From Oreocharis arfaki (taxonomy: Eukaryota > Chordata > Aves > Passeriformes > Paramythiidae), in contig VZRR01007589.1 of the NCBI GenBank assembly GCA_013398015.1, positions 366,266 through 430,265 of the forward strand: 64,000 nt of DNA, in the 5' to 3' direction. Under the pieces are notes generated by a model, which saw nothing but the letters and a program-made list of their open reading frames with translations, was not told where the DNA came from and searched no databases. Positions 36,849 through 49,200 of this stretch are shown here, piece by piece; the first letter of the stretch is position 1; every line of letters begins with the position of its first letter. Both the position numbers and the translations under genes were made by a program.

Positions 36849-39800
36849 ATGGATGCTTAAGGTTCTCAAGCCTCTGCACAGGCTTCAGCTGTCTATGACC
36901 TAAGAACTAGATGGAACTTGGCTCTCCAGGGTGCCTCTTGTCCAACTACAGATGAATAAGGGTCAATTAAAAAAGGACCAAGGAGAACCTAATCACTATA
37001 TTTTTTAATTATGCTATTGCATTTTAATTAATCTATCTCTAATAAGCCTATTTAAACTTAAAACAATTATGTCTATTAAAACATATAATATTAATACTGT
37101 TTTCCTTACACTGGATAATTGAAATAATACATGCTTGTTGTCAAAGTTCCAAAACAAGTCAAATACCTAACGTGGTTTATTAGTAAAAAGTTAAATGCAA
37201 GACAGTGGTTAAGCACCTAGAATACAAAGTGCTGAAACCAATTCTGACAGCACTAGTCTCTTCTGCAAATACAGATAATGTATCTTTCTTGACAGTTTAT
37301 TTAAGTATTTTTGGTTCACTGAATAATTCATTCCAAGCTGAAACCAACCAAGAGCTGAGGAAATAAGAACCAAAACAAAAAGCTTCAGAGACAGGTTGCT
37401 TTCTAATTTCATTTTGTAAATAAAAGCACAGGGTGAGAGGATGAGAACTGCAGTTCTGAAACCTCAACTGCAGTCATCAGAAATAAACACAGCAAATTAT
37501 TAATTACAATGGTCTTTTGTTTAATGAATTACTTTGTTAAAAATGATAAAACTTGCAGAAAAAAATAGTGAAAAGCAAAATATATTTCACATGTATAAGG
37601 TAGTTCTGACTTTCAAGCACTTTAGGAATGCTGCTTTTGAACATTACTCAGTAAATCCACTATTTTGTTCTTGTGCAAGTTGGAACAATAATTATTGTCC
37701 AGGAAGAACTGCATTATTCCTTTTGGGTTGTTTGTTTTACTACAGTGTATAGATCCAGGATTTGAGCAGGATTAGCTCCTGCCAAGTGTAAGCCAAGTCT
37801 GTAGACCTCATGCTCAACACAAAACTGTACTACACCAAACCACACAGCCCTGCTCTGCCATGTTTCCCCACCTTCCTTGCAGCCATGCAAAGAAAGTGAC
37901 TGAGCTGAGGCCTGGGGGGCATGGCTGAAAACGTCATATACTTTAATTGACTGAAAAAACAGTACTTAAATGGACTGGAAAAAGAAGAAGGAGGTGTTCA
38001 ATACTGCTTATTGCTCCCTTAGAAGCAGATTCAAACCTGTAAAAGATCATTGTAACTGAGTGCAAAAAAGAAGAAAATGAGGAAAGTCACTGTAAAGGAG
38101 TCCTCTTTCAGAGATCGTGTTGCTGAAGCATTTGCTGTCTGTTAAAATTCTTCAAGCTGTAAATTTAAAATATCACATGTCCTTTATCACTCAGAAGTCA
38201 AATTTAAGCTGCTTAATTTGCATCCAGAAGAAACGAAGGGAAAAAAGCTTCACCTGACACTCAGCTATGTAGTCTTTTCTTAGCTCTGCTGTATTACTGC
38301 ACAAAAGAGATAAAACACCATCACTGGGGAAGCTCTCAGTGTTTCAGTGTAGCGAACAGTCTCCTGGGCAATTGCCCTTGAACAGCCTTGCACCAGCTTC
38401 CTCCGAACGTCGTGCTGGAAATGAGGGGCTGGCAGACTCCAGGAGTGCCTGGCCACTATCTGCAGAGATTCAATTGCTGGAAAGACTCTAAACAGTTTTC
38501 TTCAAAGAGGCCACTTCATTAAAACTTCAATATATAAATGATGTTTGGTCATGTCAAACATTGTTTGGGCACAAGAAAAAGACGGCTCTTGTGACAGACA
38601 GAAAGTCTGCCTGAATTGCATAGTTTGGCACTAGAAAAATCCCAACCCCTTTCTGCATTGCAAGGAGAGAAAGAGCAGCAGGAATTAGTCAGTGGTAGGT
38701 CACAAAAGCTCAAACAATGCTGGCCTGCTTTATTTCCACTAGCAGGAACCAGAAACCATTCAGGGCCATACCTGCATAAGCAACCTATTTCAATGCTTCA
38801 TGACAAAACAGTAAAACAACAGGGTTTACTTCACAGCATATCACCACAGCACAACTTTGCTATTCCCGAGATGCTGGAGAGGAGAGGAACAGTGCCCACA
38901 CACCCCACTGCTCTTCACGTACTGAACTGCCCAGCTCCATTTTGTGGGTCAGAAGGAGGACAAGCAGTTCAACTATCAACTCCCGCTCCCAGTGTAGAGA
39001 CAGTCATAGCCCCAAAACCGTAGTTTTTGACAGTCCTAACTCCTCCTGACTGCCCACACTGCCACCACAGGTGACCAGTACCTGGTAGTGCCAGGTACCT
39101 GATACAGACCTGCTCACTGCTCTCATGAGCTCCAGCACCGCGATCACTGCAGTGTTACCCACGCAACGCAGGAGGTCTGAACTCAAGGATCCTTAATTAA
39201 TTCCCAAGTCCTCAGCGAGATAACAAGCTGCTGAAGCATCTTGGCTTCCCAAGGCAAAGCAGGAGCTAGCCATTTTGTTTATCTTGTTGGCTTCTTTCAG
39301 GGTGGCCCTGTGTGTCTTGAGCACAAGGAGTTGCACAAACACAAACAACATTCCTGGGCCTTTGAGGCTGTTTCTGGTGGGTGTGGAGACACTCCTCACC
39401 AACACCCGAGCTGCTCCACCCAGCTGAGCTTGAAAAAGCAGTTATCTCCCAAGGCCAAACTCTATCCTACAAGATCAAAAATTATCTCATTGAGGATCAT
39501 CAACTTAAGGCAGAGTTTAGTCTCCAAGGCAGGGAAAAAGTTACTGGGGGAGATGCCATGAGATAGCACCATGGATAATCAATGCACCATAAAAAAAAAG
39601 CACTACAAAGCAAGCCAGGCTGTAGCAGAGCAGTCCTACAGAACAGGTATTCCACATCCAGGATTTACAGAAATGTTAAGAGTTCAAGAGGAATTACTCT
39701 AAAAAGCCACAGGATTTATTAGAAGGTGTTAATCTTTCTGTTAGCATTTTGACCTACCACATGTAAAATACAACAGGTATGCAGCTTTCGAGAGCATGTT

Positions 39801-41682
39801 CCCGATATAACTTTTTTTTTCTTATTTTCTATTAAAGGTTGCATGAGCTTTCAGCAAGCATTTTATTCCTATAGAATTTATTTGAGACCCCTGTCTGTTA
39901 GCCCAGTGGTGGTCCAAAAGCACTTGAAATGTCTCTGGATGACATTTTTCCCTCCACTGTCAGATCTCTGCAAAAGGTGACACGCTCTCCACAAACAGCT
40001 GGCTAGCTGCCCAGCAGAGGAAAGAGATGAAGCACCTGCCACTTCCCCTCCTATTTCTGTAAGGAGGAGAGAAAGGGAAATCTTCCATCCTGAAGAACAT
40101 GAGCTGAGCTGCATAGACAAGCTATTGTGGATGACTGCTGTGGGAAGACACGCGGGAAGGTCTCCAATGAACAATCAAGAGGAATCAGGAAAAGTATCAT
40201 CCTCAGACAGAAAGGAATTCCACCTAAAAAGTGAACAATATGGAAATACCTTGAAAATTTGCATTTAGTGCTTTTGAGCACTTCAGGGCAATGCTGGCAG
40301 ACCTGGGAAGACATTGTACTGCAGAGTTGATGCTGCTGCGCTTGCAGCGTCCATCTCCTGACAGAGGGACACATTACTGCACAAAGATCTGCACCAGCTC
40401 TGCAGGAAGCACCACAGTCACAGTGGGTTTAAGAGAGAATGCAGCCTCCTCCCTGCTCCTTTCTCTTGTGAAAACGAAGAAACCAATCTGCCATTCAAAC
40501 ACAACACTAAACACACAACCCTCCCCCCCTCCCCCAACTTGGTACTAAAAAGAAACGACAGAAATCACTCATATCTCAATGGATATCAATCCTCACCGTG
40601 TATACTACTGCTATCCACTGTTTAAAGTTGTTACATTTGTTGCATATTACAACTACTTTACATGTGACTCAAAGTTTCTCTTTTTTAATTAACAGGTGTA
40701 AGTGCATTTAGGAGGTTTAACTAAAAACTAACTGAAATAACTGCCTGGTAGTTTTAAGAATTAAATGCTTTTCAATTCCTAGGCTGAAAATGAAACAGCA
40801 TGTTTGCAACACAGAGGGTGTAGGGAAGGTCAGACACTTCACTGAATATAACTTCACTGCAGTCACTTTCCAGGAAGTTGGCGGAAGTGTCACTGACACC
40901 TTCTTCTGCCAAAAGAAAGCAGGCCAAGAAATGGTTGGGTTGAACTTAAAATGAAAAGGATATTCCTTTGCTTTCCTGTAGCCAAGGAATGTCATGTAAA
41001 GAAGTCAGTTACTCCAGTCATGCACTATTTGGCACAACGGAAGAGGCAAAAGGATGGTCACCACGTGCCTATGCACAGCCAGGTACCCTGAGCCACACTC
41101 TCCAAAATCTCTTACCACGTGCACAGGGACCGGATGAAAGTCGCATCACAGTGAGGAAAATGGATATTGTGGAATACAAGCAGAACATTTACAGACAGCA
41201 AAATCAAATAGCTTCCATACAGCATATAATTACCTTGTGGAGCTCACTGTCACAGGATATGGAAAAGGTTAACCATTTAAATGAGTTTAAAAAGTATTAG
41301 ATATTTGTAGAGGACGGTTTCATCACAAGCTGTAAAATATGATGGTTTGGATGCAAACTATGGCTCAGCAAGTCTCCATAGTGCTATTGATTACTTAAAG
41401 TTGGGAGAGTACAGCAGAGAAAATGTCTCCAGCTTTCCTCTGATTTTATATTCCTTGGCTCGACCTCGTGTTATTGCAGTCTTTGTACAACTGAAAACAG
41501 CCTCTCTGCGTGCAAGAGGCTACACCAAGAAAGCCAGAAACTACTTTGTATTAGGCACTGAATGTCTTTATGTCCCTGGGCAAGGCATGTGACCTCTGTT
41601 CTTGTTCTGCAGTCACCAGCTTGCAAGTAGTTTGTCGATAACTAATTACCTAATGTTTGTATGTCTTAAACACAAAATAGTA
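36849..41682. other. Unassigned non-coding DNA, no gene recognised
   Basis: Starts with a very A+T-rich stretch (36.98-37.15 kb) and is otherwise featureless. The longest frames are 135 codons at 38616-39023 (+) and about 107-110 codons elsewhere, none recognisable. Minor items: an 8-bp hairpin at 39078 and a C-rich run at 40519-40535. Confidence 0.65.
39078..39098. repeat. 8-bp perfect hairpin
   Basis: GTACCTGG (39078-39085) and CCAGGTAC (39091-39098) enclose a 5-nt loop TAGTG. Short enough to be incidental. Confidence 0.6.
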
Positions 41683-41849
41683 TTATAGAATCATTTAGAT
41701 CTGAAAAGAGATTAAGATCATGAAGTCCAACCATTAACCCAGCACTGCCAAGTTCGACACTAAACCATGTCCCTAAGGACCATGTCTTTCAAATACCTCC
41801 TGGGGGGGGTGACTCCACCACTTCCCTGGAGAGCTTGTATTTCCCCCTG

Positions 41850-42193
41850 TATCCAGAAGATGACAGAGATTCTCCTTGACCCTTTCTTCTGCTGCTAATG
41901 TATTTGAAAACATATTTTTTGTTGTCCTTTATGGCACTAGCCTGTCTATGTTCTAGTTGGGCTTTGGCCCTTTTTACTGTCTCCCTGCATAACCTCGTGA
42001 TACCCTTGCAGTCCTCTTGAGTTGCCTTCCCCTTCCCCTTTGGGAAAAGGTCACAAACTCTCCTTTTCTTCCCAAGTTCCATCCAAATATCTCCATTCAG
42101 CCATTCAATTGTTTCCATTCCCTGTTGGCTCATTTTTTGACACATGAGGACAACCTGGTCCTGCATCTTTAAGACTTCCTTCTCAAAGCACAT
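41850..42193 (-). pseudogene. CR1 ORF2 endonuclease-RT linker remnant
   Basis: In this frame the peptides RLCRETVKRAKAQLEHRQ and DNKKYVFKYISSRRKGQ match the CR1 linker just before the RT (family: [42 protein letters not shown]). The N-terminal part of the frame, ELGKKRRVCDLF, also fits the linker loosely. After the SSRRKGQGES block the frame runs into 3' UTR sequence, which marks the deletion junction at about 41830-41850. It is in a different frame from the endonuclease part. Confidence 0.88.
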
Positions 42194-42281
42194 CCAGCCT
42201 TCCTAGACTCCTCTATCCTTCAGGACTCACTCCCAAGGATTCTGTCAACTGGGCTTCTAAAATGGATCAAAGTCTGCCCTC

Positions 42282-42940
42282 TCAAGTCCAAGTTCTGCTG
42301 GAACCAAAAACTGTCACGGCATGACTGCTGTGCCGAGCATGGCCTCCAACCACCACATCACCCACCAGTCCTTCTCTGCTCACAAACAGCAGGTCCAGCA
42401 GGGCACCTTCCCTAGCTGGCTCCCTCACCAGCTGCGTCAGGGAGGTCTCTTCCATAGACTCCAGGAACATCCTGGATTGTTTCCTCTCTGCTGTGCTGTA
42501 CTTCCAGTAGACAACTGGTAAGTTGAAATTCCCCACAAGAACAAGAGCTTATTACTGTGAAACTTCTCCAAGCTGCTTACAGAGTATTTCATTAGCCTCT
42601 TCATCCTGGTTGGGTGGCTTCCCACTACAGACTCCCACCAGGACAGCTGCCCTGTTGGCCTTCCCCCTGGCTCTTACCCATAAATGCTCAACCCCATGGT
42701 CACCATCGCTAAGTTCCAGACAACTGAGACGCTCCCCAACATACAGGGCTACCCCACCACTTCTCACTACTTGCCTATCCCTTCTTAACAGCTTGTAGCT
42801 GTCCACTGCAGCACACCAGTTGTGTGAGTCATCCTGCATTTCTGTGACAGCAGCAATGTCATCACTTCCCTGCTACGCCACGGCTTCCATTTCCTCCTGC
42901 TTGTTGCCCATGGTGTGTGCATTGGTGTAGATGCACTTCA
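42282..42940 (-). pseudogene. CR1 ORF2 endonuclease remnant, catalytic residues lost
   Basis: One frame holds the CR1 apurinic-type endonuclease in order: TNAHTMGNKQEE (near 42920), an in-frame TAG, VTEMQDDSHNW, GGVALYVGERL, LWVRARGKANRA, then two adjacent TAA codons, LVGNFNLPVVYW and REGLVGDV, ending SSHAVTVF. The family's conserved Asn (TNAH) and Glu (TE) are still present. The catalytic Asp of GDFN is Asn here, and the SDH motif reads SSH. The domain nicks target DNA in live elements; this copy could not, given three stops and two catalytic losses. Confidence 0.9.
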
Positions 42941-43215
42941 CGGGCTGCTGATCCCACTGCAGTTCTTGGGGGAGAAGTCCCAATTCCAGTGCGCCCATTC
43001 TCAGGCACCATCATCAACCGTTGCATCTTTGCTGCTGATTGGATCTCCATCCCCAACTTCTGCTGAGACGGCAGACAGAAGGACCTTGCTAGCACACCAT
43101 CTCTCACGTTATCAGAGTGATGTCTCCAGGCTTATCTCTTGTGACCCTGGTTTTAATCCTTTCCCACTTCAAATCTAGTTTAAAGGTCACTCAGTGAGCC
43201 CTGATAACATCTGTG

Positions 43216-46200
43216 CAAAGATCCTACACATCATATTCTACATATCGTCAGGTAATCTCATTTAAAAAACCCCAAAGAAAAACATTTATTAAAAATTCAT
43301 TTTCTTTAGGAACTTGTACAAAGAAGTAGCTGTTACAGCTTCCAGCACAGCAACCTGGAATTTTAAAAAGAAAATCATCAGTGTATTAAAATACCTTATT
43401 AAAGCCATACAGCTTTAAGGGGGAGCTGCAGGTGACATAGCCACTTCTACTTAATTGTTACACAGTACTAGATTCAAAGTCACAACACTAAGTTTACATG
43501 GATACACGCCAGGTGTCAGAAAGTTGCAGAGATGAGGCATTACATAAGCAGTTATCTTCCACATCGATCTCATCTCAGAGACTGCAGAACACAGACGTGA
43601 CTATGCCATGGTCTGCTGCAATGGCATTTCATGGAAACCACTGCATTAGCTTTCAAATTACCTAAATCTGGATACCTATAACAGTACAGGGGCAGCAACA
43701 CAAAGCTGAAGGTGAAATGACTACATGGCATTTGCCCAGTTCCTTGGGAAAGCTTCCCCAGCTATCCTGAGCTCTAGGCATATGCTGATGACAAAACATA
43801 ATCAAGGTAGTCCAACGTTTTATTGGATATACACAAATGCAGTCCCTGCAGTCAAGGAGCTTACTAGGTGGGATTAAGCCATCTGAAGCTTCCTACCCCA
43901 TCTAATTCAATGTTTGGGTTTCCTCCATAGTCAGAAGAGCTGGAATGTCCAAGCACAGACCCAAAGTTGACATTTTGTGTGTAATAATAAATATCCAGTT
44001 CTGGACACAAGATTTTCTGGGTATCAGATACGAACTACATTTGTACCTCCATCCTTCACTCAGGTTGTCTGCTGTTCTAATTGAATAAAGTAATAAAACT
44101 ATCACTCTGCCATGTAAAAAGCCTTAATGTGGCTGCCAGAGCAAATTAAGAGACAAAAGGACCAGTAGTTTATCACATCATTTATTGCTGAGAAAAACAG
44201 TGCGTTCAAGCTATTACCACCATTATGCTACAAGTTATAACAGGAAATCAATAAGGGTAAGAAAGAGAAATGTCCACATTCATCCTCAATCACAGCAATC
44301 TCCTTTCCTTTATGCAAAAGTCAAGGAGAGAATTGAATGACTGCAGTGTCACTGAACGATGTCAAAAGGCACAGCTGTTACTCACAGGACAGTGTTGCCA
44401 CTGCAACCATTTAGTGAACTTTGAGTATTTCAAATTCAGTGCATTTTCTAGCAGACAAGTATCACACCGTAGCAAATTGGGTGCAGAAGCACATCCTCTG
44501 CCCAGCAGAGCCCTCCCCAGCCCTGACACTGACTGCAGCTGGCACTTCGATGCTGACAGTCAGATCTAACACCCATCTTCTGCGCAACTGCCCAGAAAGC
44601 AGCTCCCCCCCTCTCCTCCTGCTCTGCTCCTGCCGCTCCTTTTCTCTCACCAAGCCCAGCTATAGCACAGGCTGTTCTTCCCTCCCCAGCTCATTGCTTC
44701 CTGACCTTCAGGACCTTTTGCTGAATGCTGCTACTTGCTATTATCATTGGTATACTTAGAAAGAAATACATACGTGGTACAGAACAGTAGTAGACCAGCA
44801 AGTAATAGACATCTGAATGAAAGGTCAGTTCACTCTCCTTGGGGGAAAAAAAACCACAACAAGAATTACTTTTTTGCAACTATCTTGCGTCTATTCTCGT
44901 TGTAGTGCGGCTCTCCAGAGGATGTGAAGGAAAGAGAAATACAGGCAGTGAGGTCACTCATGAGCACACCTACTGGAGTCCCTTCATTCCACTCTGCAAC
45001 TTCTGCTACCACTCACATTAACCCATTTTTGCTGCATGATTTTCTCCAGCCTGTGCTGTGCAAGCGGTAAGTCACTGGAGTTACTTCTGCTAAATTACAA
45101 GGAAAGTCAGATTTAACCTAAGATGTTAAAATTATCAGGGATGAAGGTGAGTAACGGGGAAGATGGACTCTCAGTAAGTATTCTAGATTCCCATTTCTTT
45201 TTCATTTATTATGCATCCTCTACTCTCTGTCTTTTCACAAAATTATTTATCATATATCAAACATATTAACTTCTCTCTAGCAACAAGACACAAACAAAGA
45301 AATTGGCAGATTATCATAGCTTTCAGCTTTTCCAGCCATTTTTGGTCCCTGTTGTGCAACATCTTGCATGTGCTACAAGGTCTTCAGAGCAACGCATGCC
45401 CTAGCCTAATCATTTACAAAGAGACAGAAATGAAGTTGAAAAAATAATGTAAACTAGTATATTTTCCCTGGGGACTAGGGCAAATAAAATAAGGAAAAGA
45501 AGGAATAAGACAGGTCATAGATCAAAGAAATGCCTTAACCAAAGTTTTTAATTGAATGGAAATTTAGAAACAGCTAGCGTGCTTTGAAATGCTAATAGCG
45601 GGATGCAGACTTCTGCATCTGCATCCAGTCCCACAGGACAGTCAGAAGGTTAGACAAAAAAAAAGGAAAGAAGAGGGGTTTAGTATCACCTTGCCTTAAC
45701 ACCAGTCTGAGGGTAAAGACTTCTCAGGATGAGCCCATCATTGTTCACTGCCTTCAGACAGAACCCAGACGACGTGCTTCACCTACACACTGCTTAAACC
45801 ACTGAGTGAGATGAATTCAAAGGTGTCACCAACTCTGCCCCATTTCAGTGGGACATTCTTCAGTGAGGAAAAAAAAAACAACTGTAAGGCAGCTTCAGGG
45901 AACATCTGTGCATGTATGTGACTTTGAACCCACTGCAAGTCTGTGTTCTACCGCATCTCCCTGTAAACAAGATGATATCACTTTCTATTTTCATCCTCTC
46001 TGGCAAACTATTTCATCAGCATTTCTCCTGCAATCTAACTGACAACACATGTTAGCATTTTTCAACACAATATTTAACATTTTATACAGAGAGATCTCTG
46101 CCAAAGTCTCACTGTCTCATTGGCAAGTTAGGTAATGCTGGAAATATTCTCCAACCAGAAAGCTTGCCACTTCCACAATCTACTCTTTCTTTTTTTTCTG

Positions 46201-49200
46201 GAAAACTACTTGATATTCACTCTTTCCTGACTCTGCAAGACTCAAACTTTCTGGAATATTATCTTGATCTTTAAAAGCTTCATTACAACAATTAATAATT
46301 AATATAATTTCCACTTAAGTTCACAATGTCCTTTTGCCATAACGACATCCTAAACCACAGTCCCTTGCTTCTGTTAAGCAAGAGGTAACAGCTCAGACTA
46401 GTTATGTGTGGGGCTAACGAAGTACCATGAAGCTACACCAAATCTGAAGGATCACCACACTGGAGACAGTGGCTGCATCCAGGTATTTCCCAAAAAAACC
46501 TTAAACATCTCTCTTCATGATAGGAAAGAAAAAGACTTTACACATAAAATCATGTCCTCCAGACTCCACAATTTAAATAACTGTGTGTCACTGTCTCACA
46601 GCAATTCAGGTTTCTGGGGACTGGTAAGGATGAATCATAAGGGTCCACACTTTCAAAATTTTATGTGAGACTTTCTTCAGCAGTAAGGAGGGCAGAGGGG
46701 AGCACAAGTCGGAGGGAACACAAGATGTCTTAACATGTAGAATACAGGAGATAGAGGTCCCCTTTTACCAGCTGGAAAACAGCTAATTCCAGAGTTCTCC
46801 CGTATGGAAAGGAACAGACCCAACATCATGGGGGAAAAAAATTCTGTTCCTAACAACTACCTTCATGAAAGATCCAGGATATAAAGCAAGGTATGTGTTT
46901 TTGGCAAAGCAGCTGGGTTACGACCATGCTTTTCACTGGCAGATCATAAGCTGCTCTGAGTCTGGAAATCATCCTGACACATACCTCACGTAAGTACAGC
47001 AGGGCTATTTGACTTCATGTCACATCTTATTTTAAAGTTTAGTAATAAAGTTTAAAGTTATCTTGAAAAATCTGAATTCCAGTCAGTCTCTTAAGTGACA
47101 AAACTGTATAGAACTGACATAAAGAACAAGTTATTCTATTGCTTTCAAATGCTGGGAGTGGGCTCTCACAACAGAGCAAACTCATAGACTGAAAATTTTC
47201 TTAGCCAGTACACATCTTCTATTCTCATTACCATTATCACAAATATTTATATTTGAGGCACAGCAAGCCGCTACAGTTCAGATAAACCTAGACAAATTCA
47301 GACTAAAAATGAGATTAAATTAACTCCAAACCAGTGGAATAACTTAACAATGGATTCTAGCAAGTTTAAATGTTTTAAAATAGGATTTTAAAGTAATGAA
47401 ACAAAAATTTCCTCTAAACCTATTCAGAAGGATATCATTGCAATGAAGTAATCATTTGGTGAAATACTGCACCCTGTTTAACGAAGAATTCCAGAACCAA
47501 TCTAGTGGTTTTTTCTGGTCTATAACTTGCTAACCAGTTCTGAAAGAAATCTTTTGGTAGAATAACTACCCTGGGATAAAACCCTGTGCATTTATAACAA
47601 TAACGTGAGCCCATCACAATGGAATTATTTGAAAGGCCACTGTCAGCATTATGGCTGTAATGCATCAGGCCTCTCCTTTGTAGTACCCTACTTCTGCTCA
47701 AATCATTCAAGCTACAGTAGCATGAAAAAAGAAAAAGGTCTCAAAGACTCAAAAAAACATAGCCTTTGTTTAGAAATGAGAGAGATGGTGAGATCACTCT
47801 TTCAATTCAACATCCACATGGTGATCAGCAACCACAATGGGAATAATAGTAATACACAGATGGAGTGGAAAGAGATTTCAGTGTAAGAGAAAGATTCCTC
47901 AAAGTCTTTCCACCCTAAAAAAGTATTCAAGTTTGGTTTTTTTTTGGTACTGTTTATGTTAACCTCATTCATTCTTAAAACACAATCTCCCTCTCAACAG
48001 AGAAAAACCCCACCAACTAATAATACCAAATTTATTAGTGCAAATATTGGTAACATTTCACCCAGCAGTAACATAAAACTTTTGCTGAAAACCCCCCTTG
48101 TTCTAGCTGCTGGCACATAGCAGCACTGTGATCTCGTAAATATGAGAATTTGACAGTGCATCTCAGAAGGAGATTTTCACCTTTAGGCCACTGGTTCACA
48201 TAACTTCTGTAATCAGCCCTTTGTTTACATTGTACATGCACGGACACAAAGCAGCTTAATGCTACTGAAGTCAATGGGATGGAAGTGTGCTTGAGTATTA
48301 TCTTGATTCGGGGCCAAAAAATAAGGCAAGAGGTTCAAAAAATTGGTGTTGAAAGTTGAGACTCATTCTGATGGAGAATTCTCCCAAGTATTTAACACCC
48401 AGTAAATCACGAGAGTCAAATGCTCTTGCTCACTTTCTTCCACTTAAGCCAACAGAAGATCCCAGAGGTGCAAAGCTTTAGAGCTCTGACACTTAACTAC
48501 CTGAATGCATTGTATATGCCTGGTATTTCAAGAGTATCAACATTATCTCCACTTTCTACAAAGAACTGTGATAAACAGACAGAGCTAGTCCAGGTAGAAG
48601 ACTGGCCTTTATACAGTCATATATTTTTCGACAATAGTAATATATTTTTTATCAAACAGTCTTCCTATTTTGAAGTATGTGAGATGTACACTTGGTGAGC
48701 TATAATTTAATAATTATATTTTGATTGAAGCATGAACAATGGCATCCAGTATCCAAAGGGATCCTGATCAAGGCACCACATTCACAGGCAGAAATATAGA
48801 GCTGGTTACCCATGGAAGCACACTAAGTTTCCATGCTTCCTGGTCAATACCCACGACTGGATTTTCAACCTTCAAGCCAACTGGAACCAAGGTGAGGTAC
48901 GAAGAGAGGCTGCAAGCTACAGTATTTCTGCAAGTCAAGAGAAAACAGGACACTAGCTAGAAAAAGGGACTCTGCTAATGACACTGGCTCAGGAAAAGGC
49001 TGCACAATTGGAGGACCCTTACTAGGTATCAGGGAATCCACAGTGGCTCTCACCATAAAGGCTGAAAACCCTAAAGAAACCAATGTTTATTGGTTCACTG
49101 CTAATAAAACTATTTATTCTCATTCAGAAAAGCATTTTAATAGCTTAGCACCCAAAACCTAATTCATCTGTCATCTCTGTAAGTCTTCAACCACTCTTAA

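Larger units (their letters stand above)
41683..43215 (-). mobile_element. CR1 LINE with endonuclease region, RT deleted
   Basis: Minus-strand CR1 reaching unusually far 5'. From high to low coordinates: the segment upstream of ORF2 (about 43215-42990, including 'gggctcactgagtgacc' and 'ttaaaaccagggtcac'), the ORF2 endonuclease domain (42940-42290) and the endonuclease-RT linker (about 42190-41850). A jump then leads straight into the CR1 3' UTR ('gaagtggtggagtcacc', near 41820), with a tail 'gattctataatac' at about 41683. The entire reverse transcriptase and ORF2 C-terminus are absent. Stops, frameshifts and a lost stretch between endonuclease and linker show long decay. Confidence 0.92.
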
